Shown here: positions 1-7,772 of the stretch, in pieces
Layout: the number at the start of each line of letters is the position of its first letter
Numbering within the stretch: the stretch's first letter is position 1
Source of the DNA: Flavobacterium sp.
GTDB taxonomy: Bacteria; Bacteroidota; Bacteroidia; Flavobacteriales; Flavobacteriaceae
Length of the DNA stretch: 46,615 nt
Direction: 5' to 3'
Assembly: GCF_025352425.1 (NCBI RefSeq)
Contig: NZ_JANXTI010000045.1
Span: 1 to 46,615, forward strand
Made by a program: the position numbers and the translations under genes
Notes under the pieces: generated by a model
Seen by the model: only the letters and a program-made list of their open reading frames with translations
What the model was told of the DNA's origin: nothing
Database searches by the model: none

Positions 1-165
1 GAAAATAATCAACCTTATACAATTGTCAATTCGCTCGGGCAAAAAGTTACATCTGGTATAATTGAAAACGACAGAGTATCAATAAATGCTTTAAAAACGG
101 GAGTTTATTTTATTGAGATTGGGGACGTTAATAAAGCTATAGTCGCCAAGTTTATAAAAAAATAA
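1..165 (+). CDS. C-terminal fragment of a T9SS-sorted protein (5' end outside window)
   Basis: An open frame runs from base 1 to a TAA at 163-165, giving the last 54 residues of a protein that begins upstream. The pattern, with a short strand followed by NSLGQKV, then a strand, LKTGVYFIEI, and a basic tail ending KFIKK, is the type A sorting domain recognised by the type IX secretion system. In this family the domain directs export across the outer membrane and is then removed. The functional part of the protein is not in the window, so its activity cannot be stated. Confidence 0.8.
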   Translation, partial: ENNQPYTIVNSLGQKVTSGIIENDRVSINALKTGVYFIEIGDVNKAIVAKFIKK

Positions 166-338
166 TAAAAAACTTTTGATTTTTTAATCAATCACTTACA
201 TAAAATGGTCGGTTCCATTTGCCAACACCTTTTCACAATTTCCATGCAGTTTTCCTGTTAGAAAGCCTTCGAGATATTATAGGTAATCAAGGTCAATCAC
301 TATATATATTTATTTCAAATATAGTAATACAATCCAAC

Positions 339-443
339 AGAAGATTATTGACTTCCATCGGCCATATATTGACTTCCATCAGAAGATTATTGACTTACAT
401 CAGAAGATTATCAACTTCCATTGGACGAACTTGGTGTTCCATT
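339..443. repeat. Tandem array of about five 21-bp units upstream of purB
   Basis: The hexamer TTCCAT (once TTACAT) recurs at 353, 374, 395, 416 and 437, exactly 21 bases apart. The best-preserved units are 339-359 and 381-401, around a core GACTTCCATCAGAAGATTAT. Units at 360-380, 402-422 and 423-443 are more diverged. Each good unit contains a small inverted repeat, CTTC-N5-GAAG. Looser TTCCAT copies lie at 213 and 240, out of phase. The 383-base gap between the preceding gene and purB holds this array and the purB promoter and no convincing gene. A 21-bp period equals two DNA helical turns. Function unknown. Confidence 0.75.
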
Positions 444-514
444 ATTAAAGGAGAAGTTGATAAAATTTAAGTAAAATAACTCCAACTCATAACTCATAAC
501 TTACAACTAATACT

Positions 515-522
515 TATTTTTG
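515..522 (+). promoter_or_regulatory. Putative -7 box of the purB promoter
   Basis: TATTTTTG matches the Bacteroidota sigma-A -7 consensus TAnnTTTG and lies 26 bases before the purB ATG. No clear -33 TTG is seen at the usual distance, so the call rests on the -7 match and its position. Confidence 0.5.
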
Positions 523-548
523 CATCTTACAACACAACAACACTAAAC

Positions 549-1892
549 ATGGCATTAACCTCCCTAAACGCCGTTTCACCCATTGACGGAAGATACAGAA
601 GCAAAACCAAATCCCTCTCCAATTATTTTTCGGAAGAAGCCTTAATAAGATACCGTGTTTTGGTAGAAGTGGAATACTTCATTGCGTTGTGCGAAGCCGA
701 TTTACCACAATTAAAAGGAATGGATTCAAAAGTTTTTGACAGCTTGCGCAATCTCTACAAAAGTTTTACCACTGAAGATGCGCAATGGATAAAGGACACT
801 GAGTTAACCACCAATCACGATGTAAAAGCGGTTGAATATTTTCTCAAAGAGAAGTTTGAAGGTTTTGGATTGTCACCATATAAAGAGTTTATCCATTTTG
901 GGCTTACTTCGCAAGACATCAATAATACAGCGATTCCGTTATCAACAAAGGAAGCTTTTCAGGATGTATATATGAAGTCTTTGATCGGTTTAATAGCAAA
1001 ACTGAAAGAACTGGCAATGGCGTGGAATGACATTCCTATGCTGGCCAGAACCCACGGTCAACCGGCGACGCCAACACGTTTAGGAAAAGAAATATTGGTA
1101 TTTGTAGAACGTCTGGAAGAACAAATGCGTTTGTTGTTCAATATTCCGTTTGCGGCGAAGTTTGGCGGTGCTACAGGGAATTATAACGCGCATCATGTGG
1201 CGTATCCAAATGTAGATTGGAAACAGTTTGGCACCACTTTCGTGGAAGACACTCTCGGACTGCATCATTCCTATCCAACCACACAAATAGAGCATTACGA
1301 CCATTTTGCAGCGTTTTTCGATGCGCTTAAAAGAATAAATAATATTATCATCGATTTAGATAGAGACATTTGGACCTATGTTTCGATGGAATATTTCAAG
1401 CAAAAAATCAAAGCAGGCGAAATAGGTTCATCGGCTATGCCGCATAAAGTAAACCCGATTGATTTTGAAAATTCGGAAGGAAATCTGGGCATTGCTAATG
1501 CACTTTTCGAACATCTTTCAGCCAAACTGCCAATCTCAAGACTGCAGCGCGACCTTACTGATAGCACGGTGTTGAGAAATATTGGCGTTCCGATTGGACA
1601 CACATTAATTGCTTTTGATGCAACCCTGAAAGGATTAAACAAATTAGTGCTCAACGAAGCTAAGTTTGCTGAAGACTTAGAGAAGAACTGGGCAGTAGTG
1701 GCTGAAGCGATTCAGACGATTTTAAGAAGGGAAGGTTATTCAAATCCGTATGAAGCTCTAAAAGGTTTGACACGAACCAATTCTGTTATTGATAAAAAAG
1801 CGATTCATGATTTCATAGGAACACTAAAAGTTACTCAGAATATCAAGGATGAGTTGATGCAAATCACACCGAGTAATTATACTGGGATTTAA
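549..1892 (+). CDS. purB: Adenylosuccinate lyase
   Basis: PurB catalyses two fumarate-releasing steps in purine synthesis: SAICAR to AICAR, and adenylosuccinate to AMP. It is a cytosolic homotetramer. The 447-residue protein has the family's usual length, the N-terminal SPIDGRY of the E. coli-type enzyme, THGQPATPT near residue 168 and the superfamily signature GSSAMPHKVNP at residues 293-303, whose flexible loop carries the catalytic serine. The ATG at 549 fits both the family N-terminus and the -7 box 26 bases upstream. It converges on guaB, which makes GMP from the same IMP pool, with a shared hairpin between them. Confidence 0.97.
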   Translation: MALTSLNAVSPIDGRYRSKTKSLSNYFSEEALIRYRVLVEVEYFIALCEADLPQLKGMDSKVFDSLRNLYKSFTTEDAQWIKDTELTTNHDVKAVEYFLKEKFEGFGLSPYKEFIHFGLTSQDINNTAIPLSTKEAFQDVYMKSLIGLIAKLKELAMAWNDIPMLARTHGQPATPTRLGKEILVFVERLEEQMRLLFNIPFAAKFGGATGNYNAHHVAYPNVDWKQFGTTFVEDTLGLHHSYPTTQIEHYDHFAAFFDALKRINNIIIDLDRDIWTYVSMEYFKQKIKAGEIGSSAMPHKVNPIDFENSEGNLGIANALFEHLSAKLPISRLQRDLTDSTVLRNIGVPIGHTLIAFDATLKGLNKLVLNEAKFAEDLEKNWAVVAEAIQTILRREGYSNPYEALKGLTRTNSVIDKKAIHDFIGTLKVTQNIKDELMQITPSNYTGI

Positions 1893-1908
1893 TATTATCA
1901 TACAAACA

Positions 1909-1939
1909 AAAAAGTAATAAATTTATTTCCTTACTTTTT
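1909..1939. terminator. Hairpin between convergent purB and guaB, likely bidirectional terminator
   Basis: A 9-bp perfect stem (AAAAAGTAA at 1909-1917 with TTACTTTTT at 1931-1939) encloses a 13-base loop. The stem's own A and T ends supply a U-tract in both directions, which suits the two converging genes. The stem is AT-rich, so its efficiency is uncertain. Confidence 0.6.
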
Positions 1940-1947
1940 GCCTTATT

Positions 1948-3420
1948 CTATCTTGAATAATTCGGAGCTTCATTTGTAATCGTAACATTATGAGGATGAC
2001 TTTCACCAATTCCACTTGTAGTAATTCTAACAAACCGCCCGGTTTCTTTTAAGGTTGGTATATCCTTAGCGCCACAATAGCCCATTCCCGCGCGAAGGCC
2101 TCCGACAAACTGCTGCATGCTTTCGCTTAGTTCCCCTTTGTAGGGCACGCGGCCTACGATTCCTTCGGGAACCAGCTTTTTGATATCATCTTCAACATCC
2201 TGGAAATAACGGTCTTTTGAGCCTTCCTGCATGGCTTCTATAGAGCCCATTCCGCGGTAGGATTTGAATTTTCTTCCTTCAAATATGATAGTGTCTCCAG
2301 GAGATTCTTTTGTTCCGGCTAATAAGGATCCCAACATAACAGAATCTGCTCCGGCAGCAATCGCTTTTGGAATATCACCCGTATAACGAATTCCACCGTC
2401 AGCAATAACGGGAACGCCGGTTCCTTTTAAAGCTGCAGCCACTTCCAAAACCGCTGAGAATTGGGGAAACCCCACACCTGCAACCACTCGCGTTGTACAA
2501 ATAGAACCTGGGCCTATACCAACTTTCACTGCATCGGCACCGTTTTGAACTAAATAAAGAGCCGCTTCGGGAGTAGCAATGTTTCCAACTACTACATCAA
2601 GATTGGGGAATTTGGCTTTTACTTCCTTTAAAACAGTAACTACGCCTTGTGTATGTCCGTGTGCGGTATCTATGATTACGGCATCAACACCTGCATTTAC
2701 CAAAGCGGTTGCTCTTTCCAAAGCATCGGGAGTGACACCTATAGCAGCTGCAACACGAAGACGCCCAAATTTGTCTTTGTTGGCAATTGGTTTTTGTGTA
2801 AGTTTAGTTATATCCCTGAAAGTAATTAATCCTATTAGTTTAAATTCATCATCCACCACCGGAAGTTTTTCAATTTTATTTTTCTGTAAAATGCCTTCCG
2901 CTTCCTGCAGTGTTGTTCCTTCGGCAGCAGTTACCAGGTTTTCTGAAGTCATGACTTCTAATATGGAACGGGAGTTTATTTTTTCGAAACGCAAATCTCT
3001 GTTGGTGGCAATTCCTTTTAAGATTCCGTTTTCATCTACAACAGGTATTCCGCCAATGCCAAATTCCTTCATCGCCATTTTGGCGTCTCCTACAGTTGCT
3101 GTTAGTGGTAAAGTCACAGGATCGATAATCATTCCGGCTTCCGCACGTTTAACTTTACGGACTTTCGCTGCCTGTTGTTCAATTGTCATGTTTTTGTGTA
3201 AGACACCAATGCCGCCTTCCTGAGCCATGGCAATTGCCATTAAACTTTCGGTAACGGTATCCATAGCGGCTGAAACAATAGGAACATTTAACGTAATATT
3301 TCTTGAAAATTTCGATTGGATACTGACTTCGCGCGGTAAAACTTCGGAATAATTTGGGATGAGCAGTACATCGTCGTAGGTTAACCCTTCTCCAACGATT
3401 TTAGTTGTGTGTGCTTTCAT
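1948..3420 (-). CDS. guaB: Inosine-5'-monophosphate dehydrogenase
   Basis: GuaB oxidises IMP to XMP with NAD+, the committed step of GMP synthesis. The 490-residue protein has the standard layout: a TIM barrel interrupted by a Bateman module of two CBS domains at about residues 97-150 and 155-210. The catalytic loop GPGSICTT places the nucleophilic cysteine at residue 308, and the mobile-flap region with YRGMGS follows. It starts at an ATG with a TATATTTG box about 30 bases upstream, so it is probably transcribed independently of the HMG-CoA lyase and pyrD genes upstream. A 214-residue frame antisense to it is a shadow. Confidence 0.97.
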   Translation of the reverse strand: MKAHTTKIVGEGLTYDDVLLIPNYSEVLPREVSIQSKFSRNITLNVPIVSAAMDTVTESLMAIAMAQEGGIGVLHKNMTIEQQAAKVRKVKRAEAGMIIDPVTLPLTATVGDAKMAMKEFGIGGIPVVDENGILKGIATNRDLRFEKINSRSILEVMTSENLVTAAEGTTLQEAEGILQKNKIEKLPVVDDEFKLIGLITFRDITKLTQKPIANKDKFGRLRVAAAIGVTPDALERATALVNAGVDAVIIDTAHGHTQGVVTVLKEVKAKFPNLDVVVGNIATPEAALYLVQNGADAVKVGIGPGSICTTRVVAGVGFPQFSAVLEVAAALKGTGVPVIADGGIRYTGDIPKAIAAGADSVMLGSLLAGTKESPGDTIIFEGRKFKSYRGMGSIEAMQEGSKDRYFQDVEDDIKKLVPEGIVGRVPYKGELSESMQQFVGGLRAGMGYCGAKDIPTLKETGRFVRITTSGIGESHPHNVTITNEAPNYSR

Positions 3421-3450
3421 TGCAATTTGTAGTTGTAGTTAAATTGCATG

Positions 3451-3458
3451 CAAATATA
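3451..3458 (-). promoter_or_regulatory. Putative -7 box of the guaB promoter
   Basis: On the minus strand this reads TATATTTG, a full TAnnTTTG match, 30 bases before the guaB ATG. The upstream flank at 3466-3500 is AT-rich and made of short repeats of GAATTA and ATTAC; no clear -33 TTG was found. Confidence 0.55.
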
Positions 3459-3505
3459 GGATAAAATTGCGAATTAGTAATTACGAATTACAAATTCCTA
3501 ATTTA

Positions 3506-4369
3506 TCAGTGATAGTGGGTAAATATCTTTGTGGCTTCATTGTAAGCACTTTCAAAACTCATCGGACTTGTATTGGTAGCTGCTTTTTGTGAAGTGAAAT
3601 AAGATAAGAGTTTCTCTGTAGGCATATTCCCAGTCAAATCATCCTTTGCCATTGGGCAACCACCAAAACCCTGAATCGCTCCGTCAAAACGAACACAGCC
3701 TGCCTTGTATGCAGCATCAACTTTTTCGTGCCATTTGTCCGGCGTTGTATGAAGGTGCGCACCAAATTCGACATCGGGATATTTCGGGATCAGATTCGAG
3801 AACAAATAAGTAATGACATCTGGGGTTGAACTTCCAACCGTATCAGAAAGCGATAGGATTTTTACACCCATATGGGCGAGTCTTTCTGTCCATTCACCTA
3901 CAATTTCCACATTCCACGGATCACCGTACGGATTACCGAATCCCATTGAAATATAAGTTACCACTTCTTTATTGGATGCATCAGCAATGTTTAAAATCTC
4001 CTGCAGGGTAATTAAACTTTCGGCAATAGTTTTATGTGTATTCCGCATTTGAAAGTTCTCAGAAATCGAAAATGGAAATCCTAAATATTGAATTGCTGCA
4101 TGTGTTGATGCTATTTGAGCACCTTGCGTGTTGGCAATGATGGCTAATAGTTTACTTTGCGTTTGTGATAAATCAAGTTGTGCCAACACTTCCGAAGTGT
4201 CCTGCATTTGCGGAATAGCTTTAGGCGAAACAAAACTTCCAAAATCAATAGTGTCAAAACCAACACGAAGCAGTGATTGAATATAATCAACCTTCTCCTT
4301 AGTTGGAATGAAGTTTTTGATGCCTTGCATGGCATCGCGTGGACATTCTATGATTTTGATTTGTTTCAA
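3506..4369 (-). CDS. mvaB: Hydroxymethylglutaryl-CoA lyase
   Basis: Predicted to cleave 3-hydroxy-3-methylglutaryl-CoA to acetyl-CoA and acetoacetate, the last step of leucine breakdown. The 287-residue TIM barrel has ECPRDAMQG at the N-terminus (catalytic Arg-Asp pair at residues 11-12), DTVGSSTP, the metal-binding HLH in FGAHLHTTP, and GFGGCPMA, which carries the reactive cysteine of the family signature. The start is a TTG at 4367-4369: an in-frame stop lies nine bases upstream, and the first ATG lies inside the catalytic DAMQG motif, so no ATG start is possible. It follows pyrD by 37 bases with a small hairpin between. Homocitrate/citramalate-type lyases share the fold, but the GGCP motif favours HMG-CoA lyase. 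Confidence 0.88.
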   Translation of the reverse strand: MKQIKIIECPRDAMQGIKNFIPTKEKVDYIQSLLRVGFDTIDFGSFVSPKAIPQMQDTSEVLAQLDLSQTQSKLLAIIANTQGAQIASTHAAIQYLGFPFSISENFQMRNTHKTIAESLITLQEILNIADASNKEVVTYISMGFGNPYGDPWNVEIVGEWTERLAHMGVKILSLSDTVGSSTPDVITYLFSNLIPKYPDVEFGAHLHTTPDKWHEKVDAAYKAGCVRFDGAIQGFGGCPMAKDDLTGNMPTEKLLSYFTSQKAATNTSPMSFESAYNEATKIFTHYH

Positions 4370-4382
4370 AAGTTAGGCGTTG

Positions 4383-4398
4383 TCCCGATGTTTCGGGA
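4383..4398. repeat. Small perfect hairpin between pyrD and the HMG-CoA lyase gene
   Basis: TCCCGA at 4383-4388 pairs with TCGGGA at 4393-4398 across a four-base loop. It lies in the 37-base gap on the pyrD/lyase transcript and has no U-tract. It shares the CCCGAT/ATCGGG stem of the terminator at 12280, and may be an attenuating hairpin or a small dispersed palindrome. Confidence 0.5.
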
Positions 4399-4406
4399 TG
4401 GCTAAG

Positions 4407-5429
4407 TTAGTAAGATTTTTTCAGAATAGCCTTGTTGATATCTGCAACTAACTTTGGACCTTCATAAATAAATCCGGTGTACAATTGTATTAGACTTGCC
4501 CCGGCTTCCAGTTTCTCTAAAGCATCTCCGGGTGAATGAATTCCGCCTACACCAATAATTGGAAATGCTTTATTGCTTTTTTCTGAGAGAAAACGAATGA
4601 CTTCAGTTGATCGTTTTGTCAGTGGTTTTCCCGATAAGCCTCCAGTTTCTATTTTGTTTTCCGATTGTAAACCTACTCTTGAAATGGTTGTGTTGGTTGC
4701 AATCACGCCTGCTATTTTGGTTTCCTTTATGATATCAATAATATCCAATAATTGTTCATCAGTCAAATCGGGAGCGATTTTCAGGAGGATTGGTTTCTTT
4801 GTATTATGTTCCGAGTTTCGGGTTTCAAGTTTGGTTAATAATTCTGTTAAAGGTTTTTTGTCCTGAAGTTCACGAAGGTTAGGTGTGTTTGGCGAACTGA
4901 CATTTACTACAAAATAATCAACATAATCAAACAGTGTTTCAAAGCAAATCAGGTAATCTGAAACAGCATTGTCATTTGGCGTAAGCTTATTTTTACCAAT
5001 GTTTCCGCCAATCAGAACACCTTTATTTTTCCTTAATCTCAAGACAGCTGTATCAACGCCGCCATTGTTAAAGCCCATTCGGTTAATGATGGCGCCGTCT
5101 GGTCTTAGACGAAACAAACGTTTCTTTGGATTTCCGCCCTGAGGTTTTGGTGTTAGTGTTCCGATTTCTATAAAGCCGAAGCCAAAGTTGGAAAGTTCCT
5201 GATAGCATTTGGCATCCTTGTCAAATCCGGCGGCCAATCCCACAGGATTTTTAAATTTGAGTCCGAAGACTTCACGCTCCAATCGGGCATCCTTAACTTC
5301 ATAAATAGATTTTAAAATAATAGGAACAAAAGGAATTTTAGAGATAAACCGGATAAAACTAAAAGAGAAATAATGCACTTCTTCCGGGTCAAACCAAAAT
5401 AAAATGGGACGAATGAGTAACTTGTACAT
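4407..5429 (-). CDS. pyrD: Dihydroorotate dehydrogenase (quinone), class 2
   Basis: PyrD oxidises dihydroorotate to orotate in pyrimidine synthesis, with FMN and membrane quinone as acceptors. The first 40 residues ([11 protein letters not shown]) form the amphipathic membrane-associated helices that mark class 2. [19 protein letters not shown] and [11 protein letters not shown] (catalytic serine at 178-179) follow, with IGVGGI and a C-terminal phosphate-binding [11 protein letters not shown]. The open frame continues 84 bases upstream to 5513, but the E. coli-like start MYKLLIRP is at 5429. A -7 box at 5449-5456 lies inside that extension, so the longer product would not be transcribed. The result is 340 residues, normal for the family. 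nadC is divergent. Confidence 0.95.
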   Translation of the reverse strand: MYKLLIRPILFWFDPEEVHYFSFSFIRFISKIPFVPIILKSIYEVKDARLEREVFGLKFKNPVGLAAGFDKDAKCYQELSNFGFGFIEIGTLTPKPQGGNPKKRLFRLRPDGAIINRMGFNNGGVDTAVLRLRKNKGVLIGGNIGKNKLTPNDNAVSDYLICFETLFDYVDYFVVNVSSPNTPNLRELQDKKPLTELLTKLETRNSEHNTKKPILLKIAPDLTDEQLLDIIDIIKETKIAGVIATNTTISRVGLQSENKIETGGLSGKPLTKRSTEVIRFLSEKSNKAFPIIGVGGIHSPGDALEKLEAGASLIQLYTGFIYEGPKLVADINKAILKKSY

Positions 5430-5448
5430 GTGTTGTGTCGTTGTGCTG

Positions 5449-5456
5449 CAAAAATA
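5449..5456 (-). promoter_or_regulatory. Putative -7 box of the pyrD promoter
   Basis: Minus-strand TATTTTTG, a full TAnnTTTG match, 19 bases before the chosen pyrD ATG. The predicted leader is only about a dozen bases. Its position decides the pyrD start in favour of 5429. Confidence 0.6.
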
Positions 5457-5527
5457 GAAATTCAAAATCAATTTTCTTTTTAAAATCAGTAAATTAAATA
5501 CTATTTTAGCCAATCAATAGTTTTCAG

Positions 5528-6385
5528 ATGATTTCAGAAGAACAGTTTCAAAAAGAGCTTCAACTAATTATACAAAACGGAATCCGCGAGGATATTGGTC
5601 CGGGTGATTATAGTTCGTTGGCTTGCATTCCCAACGCTGCTCTAGGAAAAGCTAAACTTTTGGTTAAGGATAACGGAATCATTGCCGGAGTAGCATTCGC
5701 TAAAATGATTTTCCAGAATATTGATCCAACGCTGGAAGTCGAAACTTTCATTGAAGACGGGACGGATGTAAAGCATGGCGACATCGTTTTTCATGTTTCA
5801 GGATGTTCTCAGTCTATTCTGAAAGCGGAACGTTTGGTACTGAATTCTATGCAACGCATGTCGGCTATTGCGACCAAGACCAAACAATATGTAAAGCTAT
5901 TGGAAGGTACAAAAACAAAGATTTTAGATACCCGTAAAACGACACCCGGGTTTCGTGCCTGTGAAAAATGGGCTGTTAAAATTGGTGGTGGAGAAAACCA
6001 TCGTTTTGCACTGTATGACATGGTGATGCTGAAAGACAATCACAATGATTTTGCTGGTGGAATTACGAATGCTATAAACAAAACCAAGGAGTTTCTGAAG
6101 TTTAACAATCTAGATTTACAAATCATTGTAGAAGCCAGAAACCTTGACGAAATAAAAGAAATTTTGCGAAACGATGGAGTATACCGAATCCTGATTGACA
6201 ACTTCAATTTTGACGACACACGCAAAGCTGTTGAATTGATTGGCGACAAATGCCTGACGGAATCATCGGGAAACATTAACGAAAAAACCATTCGTGAGTA
6301 TGCAGAATGTGGCGTTGATTATATTTCTTCAGGAGCTTTGACACATTCAGTTTGTAATATGGATTTAAGTTTAAAAGCCTTTTAA
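5528..6385 (+). CDS. nadC: Nicotinate-nucleotide pyrophosphorylase (carboxylating)
   Basis: NadC converts quinolinate and PRPP to nicotinate mononucleotide, CO2 and pyrophosphate in de novo NAD synthesis. The 285-residue protein has the early EDIGPGDYSS motif, LVLNSMQRMS at about 103-112, DTRKTTPGFR at 134-143 and KIGGGENHRF at 151-160, which together form the quinolinate and PRPP site. EARN and the C-terminal SSGALTHSV complete the barrel. The next gene's ATG follows its stop codon directly, so nadC, the YihY-family gene, the DUF2147 gene and priA look like one transcription unit. Confidence 0.96.
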   Translation: MISEEQFQKELQLIIQNGIREDIGPGDYSSLACIPNAALGKAKLLVKDNGIIAGVAFAKMIFQNIDPTLEVETFIEDGTDVKHGDIVFHVSGCSQSILKAERLVLNSMQRMSAIATKTKQYVKLLEGTKTKILDTRKTTPGFRACEKWAVKIGGGENHRFALYDMVMLKDNHNDFAGGITNAINKTKEFLKFNNLDLQIIVEARNLDEIKEILRNDGVYRILIDNFNFDDTRKAVELIGDKCLTESSGNINEKTIREYAECGVDYISSGALTHSVCNMDLSLKAF

Positions 6386-7342
6386 ATGTCAGAAACAGCA
6401 ACAGAAAATACATTCATAAAAATTCCTGTCATTAAACAGCTGGTGTTTTTCTTAAGAAAAATTCGGTTGCCATGGCTTCACGGTATGTCGCTGTATGACT
6501 TGCTCGATTTCTATTTTACAGGAATCTTTGAGGGAGAGATTACCTACAGGGCGACGGCGATTGCGTTTAGTTTTTTTATGGCGTTGTTTCCGTTTGCGCT
6601 TTTTATACTAAATCTTATTCCGTATATACCAATTGAAGGATTCCAGAATGACTTTTTGGGATTTGTTAAAGGAAGCGTACCGCCAACAACTTATGACGCA
6701 ATTTATAAAATCATCAATGATATTCTGCACAACAGCCACAGTGGATTACTTTCTACCGGTTTTGTAATGGCTGTTTTTTTGATGACCAATGGTGTAAACG
6801 CAATTTTGGGCGGATTTGAGGCGTCGCATCATATTCATATTTCCTTAAAGCGAAAATTTTTCAGGCAATATGTTGTTGCTTTAGCATTGTCAATAATACT
6901 TGCTTTTCTACTGCTAATTACGGTAGCGGCGATTTTAATCTTTGAGGTTTTCATTCAGAAAACAAAACTTCAGGATGTTTTATCTGACAAGATTCCGCTC
7001 ATAGAAATGGGACGATATATTTTTGTTATTTTAATGATATTAATGGCGACCTCTATATTGTTCAGGTATGGGATTAAGCATGATAAAAAGAGAACTTTAG
7101 TTTCAATAGGTTCAGTTGTTACAACCATTTTAATTATTATATCGTCGTATTTTTTTGGTATCTGGGTTGTTAAATTTTCAAAATACAATGAGCTTTATGG
7201 TTCTATTGGGACTTTGTTGATTGTAATGTTTTATATTTGGATAAATTCTATGGTATTGCTTATTGGTTTTGACTTAAATGCTTCCATTCATCATATCAAA
7301 CGCGAGAAACAAAAAGAAATAGATAACAACAAAATACCATGA
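6386..7342 (+). CDS. YihY/BrkB-family inner-membrane protein
   Basis: A 318-residue integral membrane protein of the YihY/virulence factor BrkB family, once misnamed ribonuclease BN. Hydrophobic segments lie at about residues 57-80, 120-142, 163-189, 210-228, 239-262 and 272-296, giving the six helices expected for the family. RATAIAFSFFMALFPFALF in the first helix and YGSIGTLLIVMFYIWINSM in the last are its most conserved stretches. The function of the family is not settled; transport or envelope roles have been proposed. Its ATG abuts the nadC stop and its end overlaps the next gene by four bases, so all are probably co-translated. Confidence 0.85.
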   Translation: MSETATENTFIKIPVIKQLVFFLRKIRLPWLHGMSLYDLLDFYFTGIFEGEITYRATAIAFSFFMALFPFALFILNLIPYIPIEGFQNDFLGFVKGSVPPTTYDAIYKIINDILHNSHSGLLSTGFVMAVFLMTNGVNAILGGFEASHHIHISLKRKFFRQYVVALALSIILAFLLLITVAAILIFEVFIQKTKLQDVLSDKIPLIEMGRYIFVILMILMATSILFRYGIKHDKKRTLVSIGSVVTTILIIISSYFFGIWVVKFSKYNELYGSIGTLLIVMFYIWINSMVLLIGFDLNASIHHIKREKQKEIDNNKIP

Positions 7343-7761
7343 AACCTACGATATCCATTGTTGTGTTCCTTGTTTTTCAATTAAGCTTTTCCCAAAGTAT
7401 TTTTGGAAAGTGGAAGACCATCGATGACATAACAGGAAGGGAAAAAGGAGTTGTTGAAATCTTTGAACACAAAGGCAAAGTCTATGGTAAAGTAATTGAA
7501 ATCTTTGAAGCTGATAAAAAACACATCATGTGCGAAAAGTGTGATGGAGATGAAAAGAACAAGCCTGTTATGGGAATGAATATCATTAAAGGAATGACTA
7601 AAGACGGTGATATATATAGTGGCGGAAAAGTATTGGATCCAAAAATTGGTAAATGGTATCATTGTAAAATAACTCTCGAAGGAAAAGATAAACTGATTGT
7701 CCGCGGTTATATCGGAATTCCGCTTTTCGGAAGGTCACAAACTTGGATTAGACAAAAATAA
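7339..7761 (+). CDS. Secreted DUF2147 protein
   Basis: A 140-residue protein with a signal peptide (about residues 1-19, ending FSQ) followed by a DUF2147 core: the opening GKWKTIDD, a central MCEKCDGDEKNKP segment with a CxxC pair, and GYIGIPLFGRSQTW near the end. The family is a lipocalin-like beta-barrel predicted to be exported; no activity is established. The ATG overlaps the stop of the membrane-protein gene (ATGA), a sign of translational coupling. The CxxC pair could bind metal or form a disulfide; the sequence alone does not decide. Confidence 0.8.
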   Translation: MKPTISIVVFLVFQLSFSQSIFGKWKTIDDITGREKGVVEIFEHKGKVYGKVIEIFEADKKHIMCEKCDGDEKNKPVMGMNIIKGMTKDGDIYSGGKVLDPKIGKWYHCKITLEGKDKLIVRGYIGIPLFGRSQTWIRQK

Positions 7762-7772
7762 CTGCTCTTAAA

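Noticed and set aside
339..443. CRISPR array
   Set aside because: Units are contiguous 21-bp tandem copies with no unique spacers, and no cas genes are nearby.
219..470. An 83-residue open frame across the 21-bp array
   Set aside because: It begins at a TTG, has no internal Met, and its repeated peptide is simply the translated 21-bp (seven-codon) repeat. No promoter or family supports it.
2579..3223. A 214-residue plus-strand frame antisense to guaB
   Set aside because: It lies wholly opposite guaB coding sequence, has low-complexity Ser/Thr-rich composition typical of a shadow frame and no promoter.
6386..7342. Ribonuclease BN
   Set aside because: The name was historically attached to YihY-family proteins; the sequence is a six-helix membrane protein with no nuclease motif.
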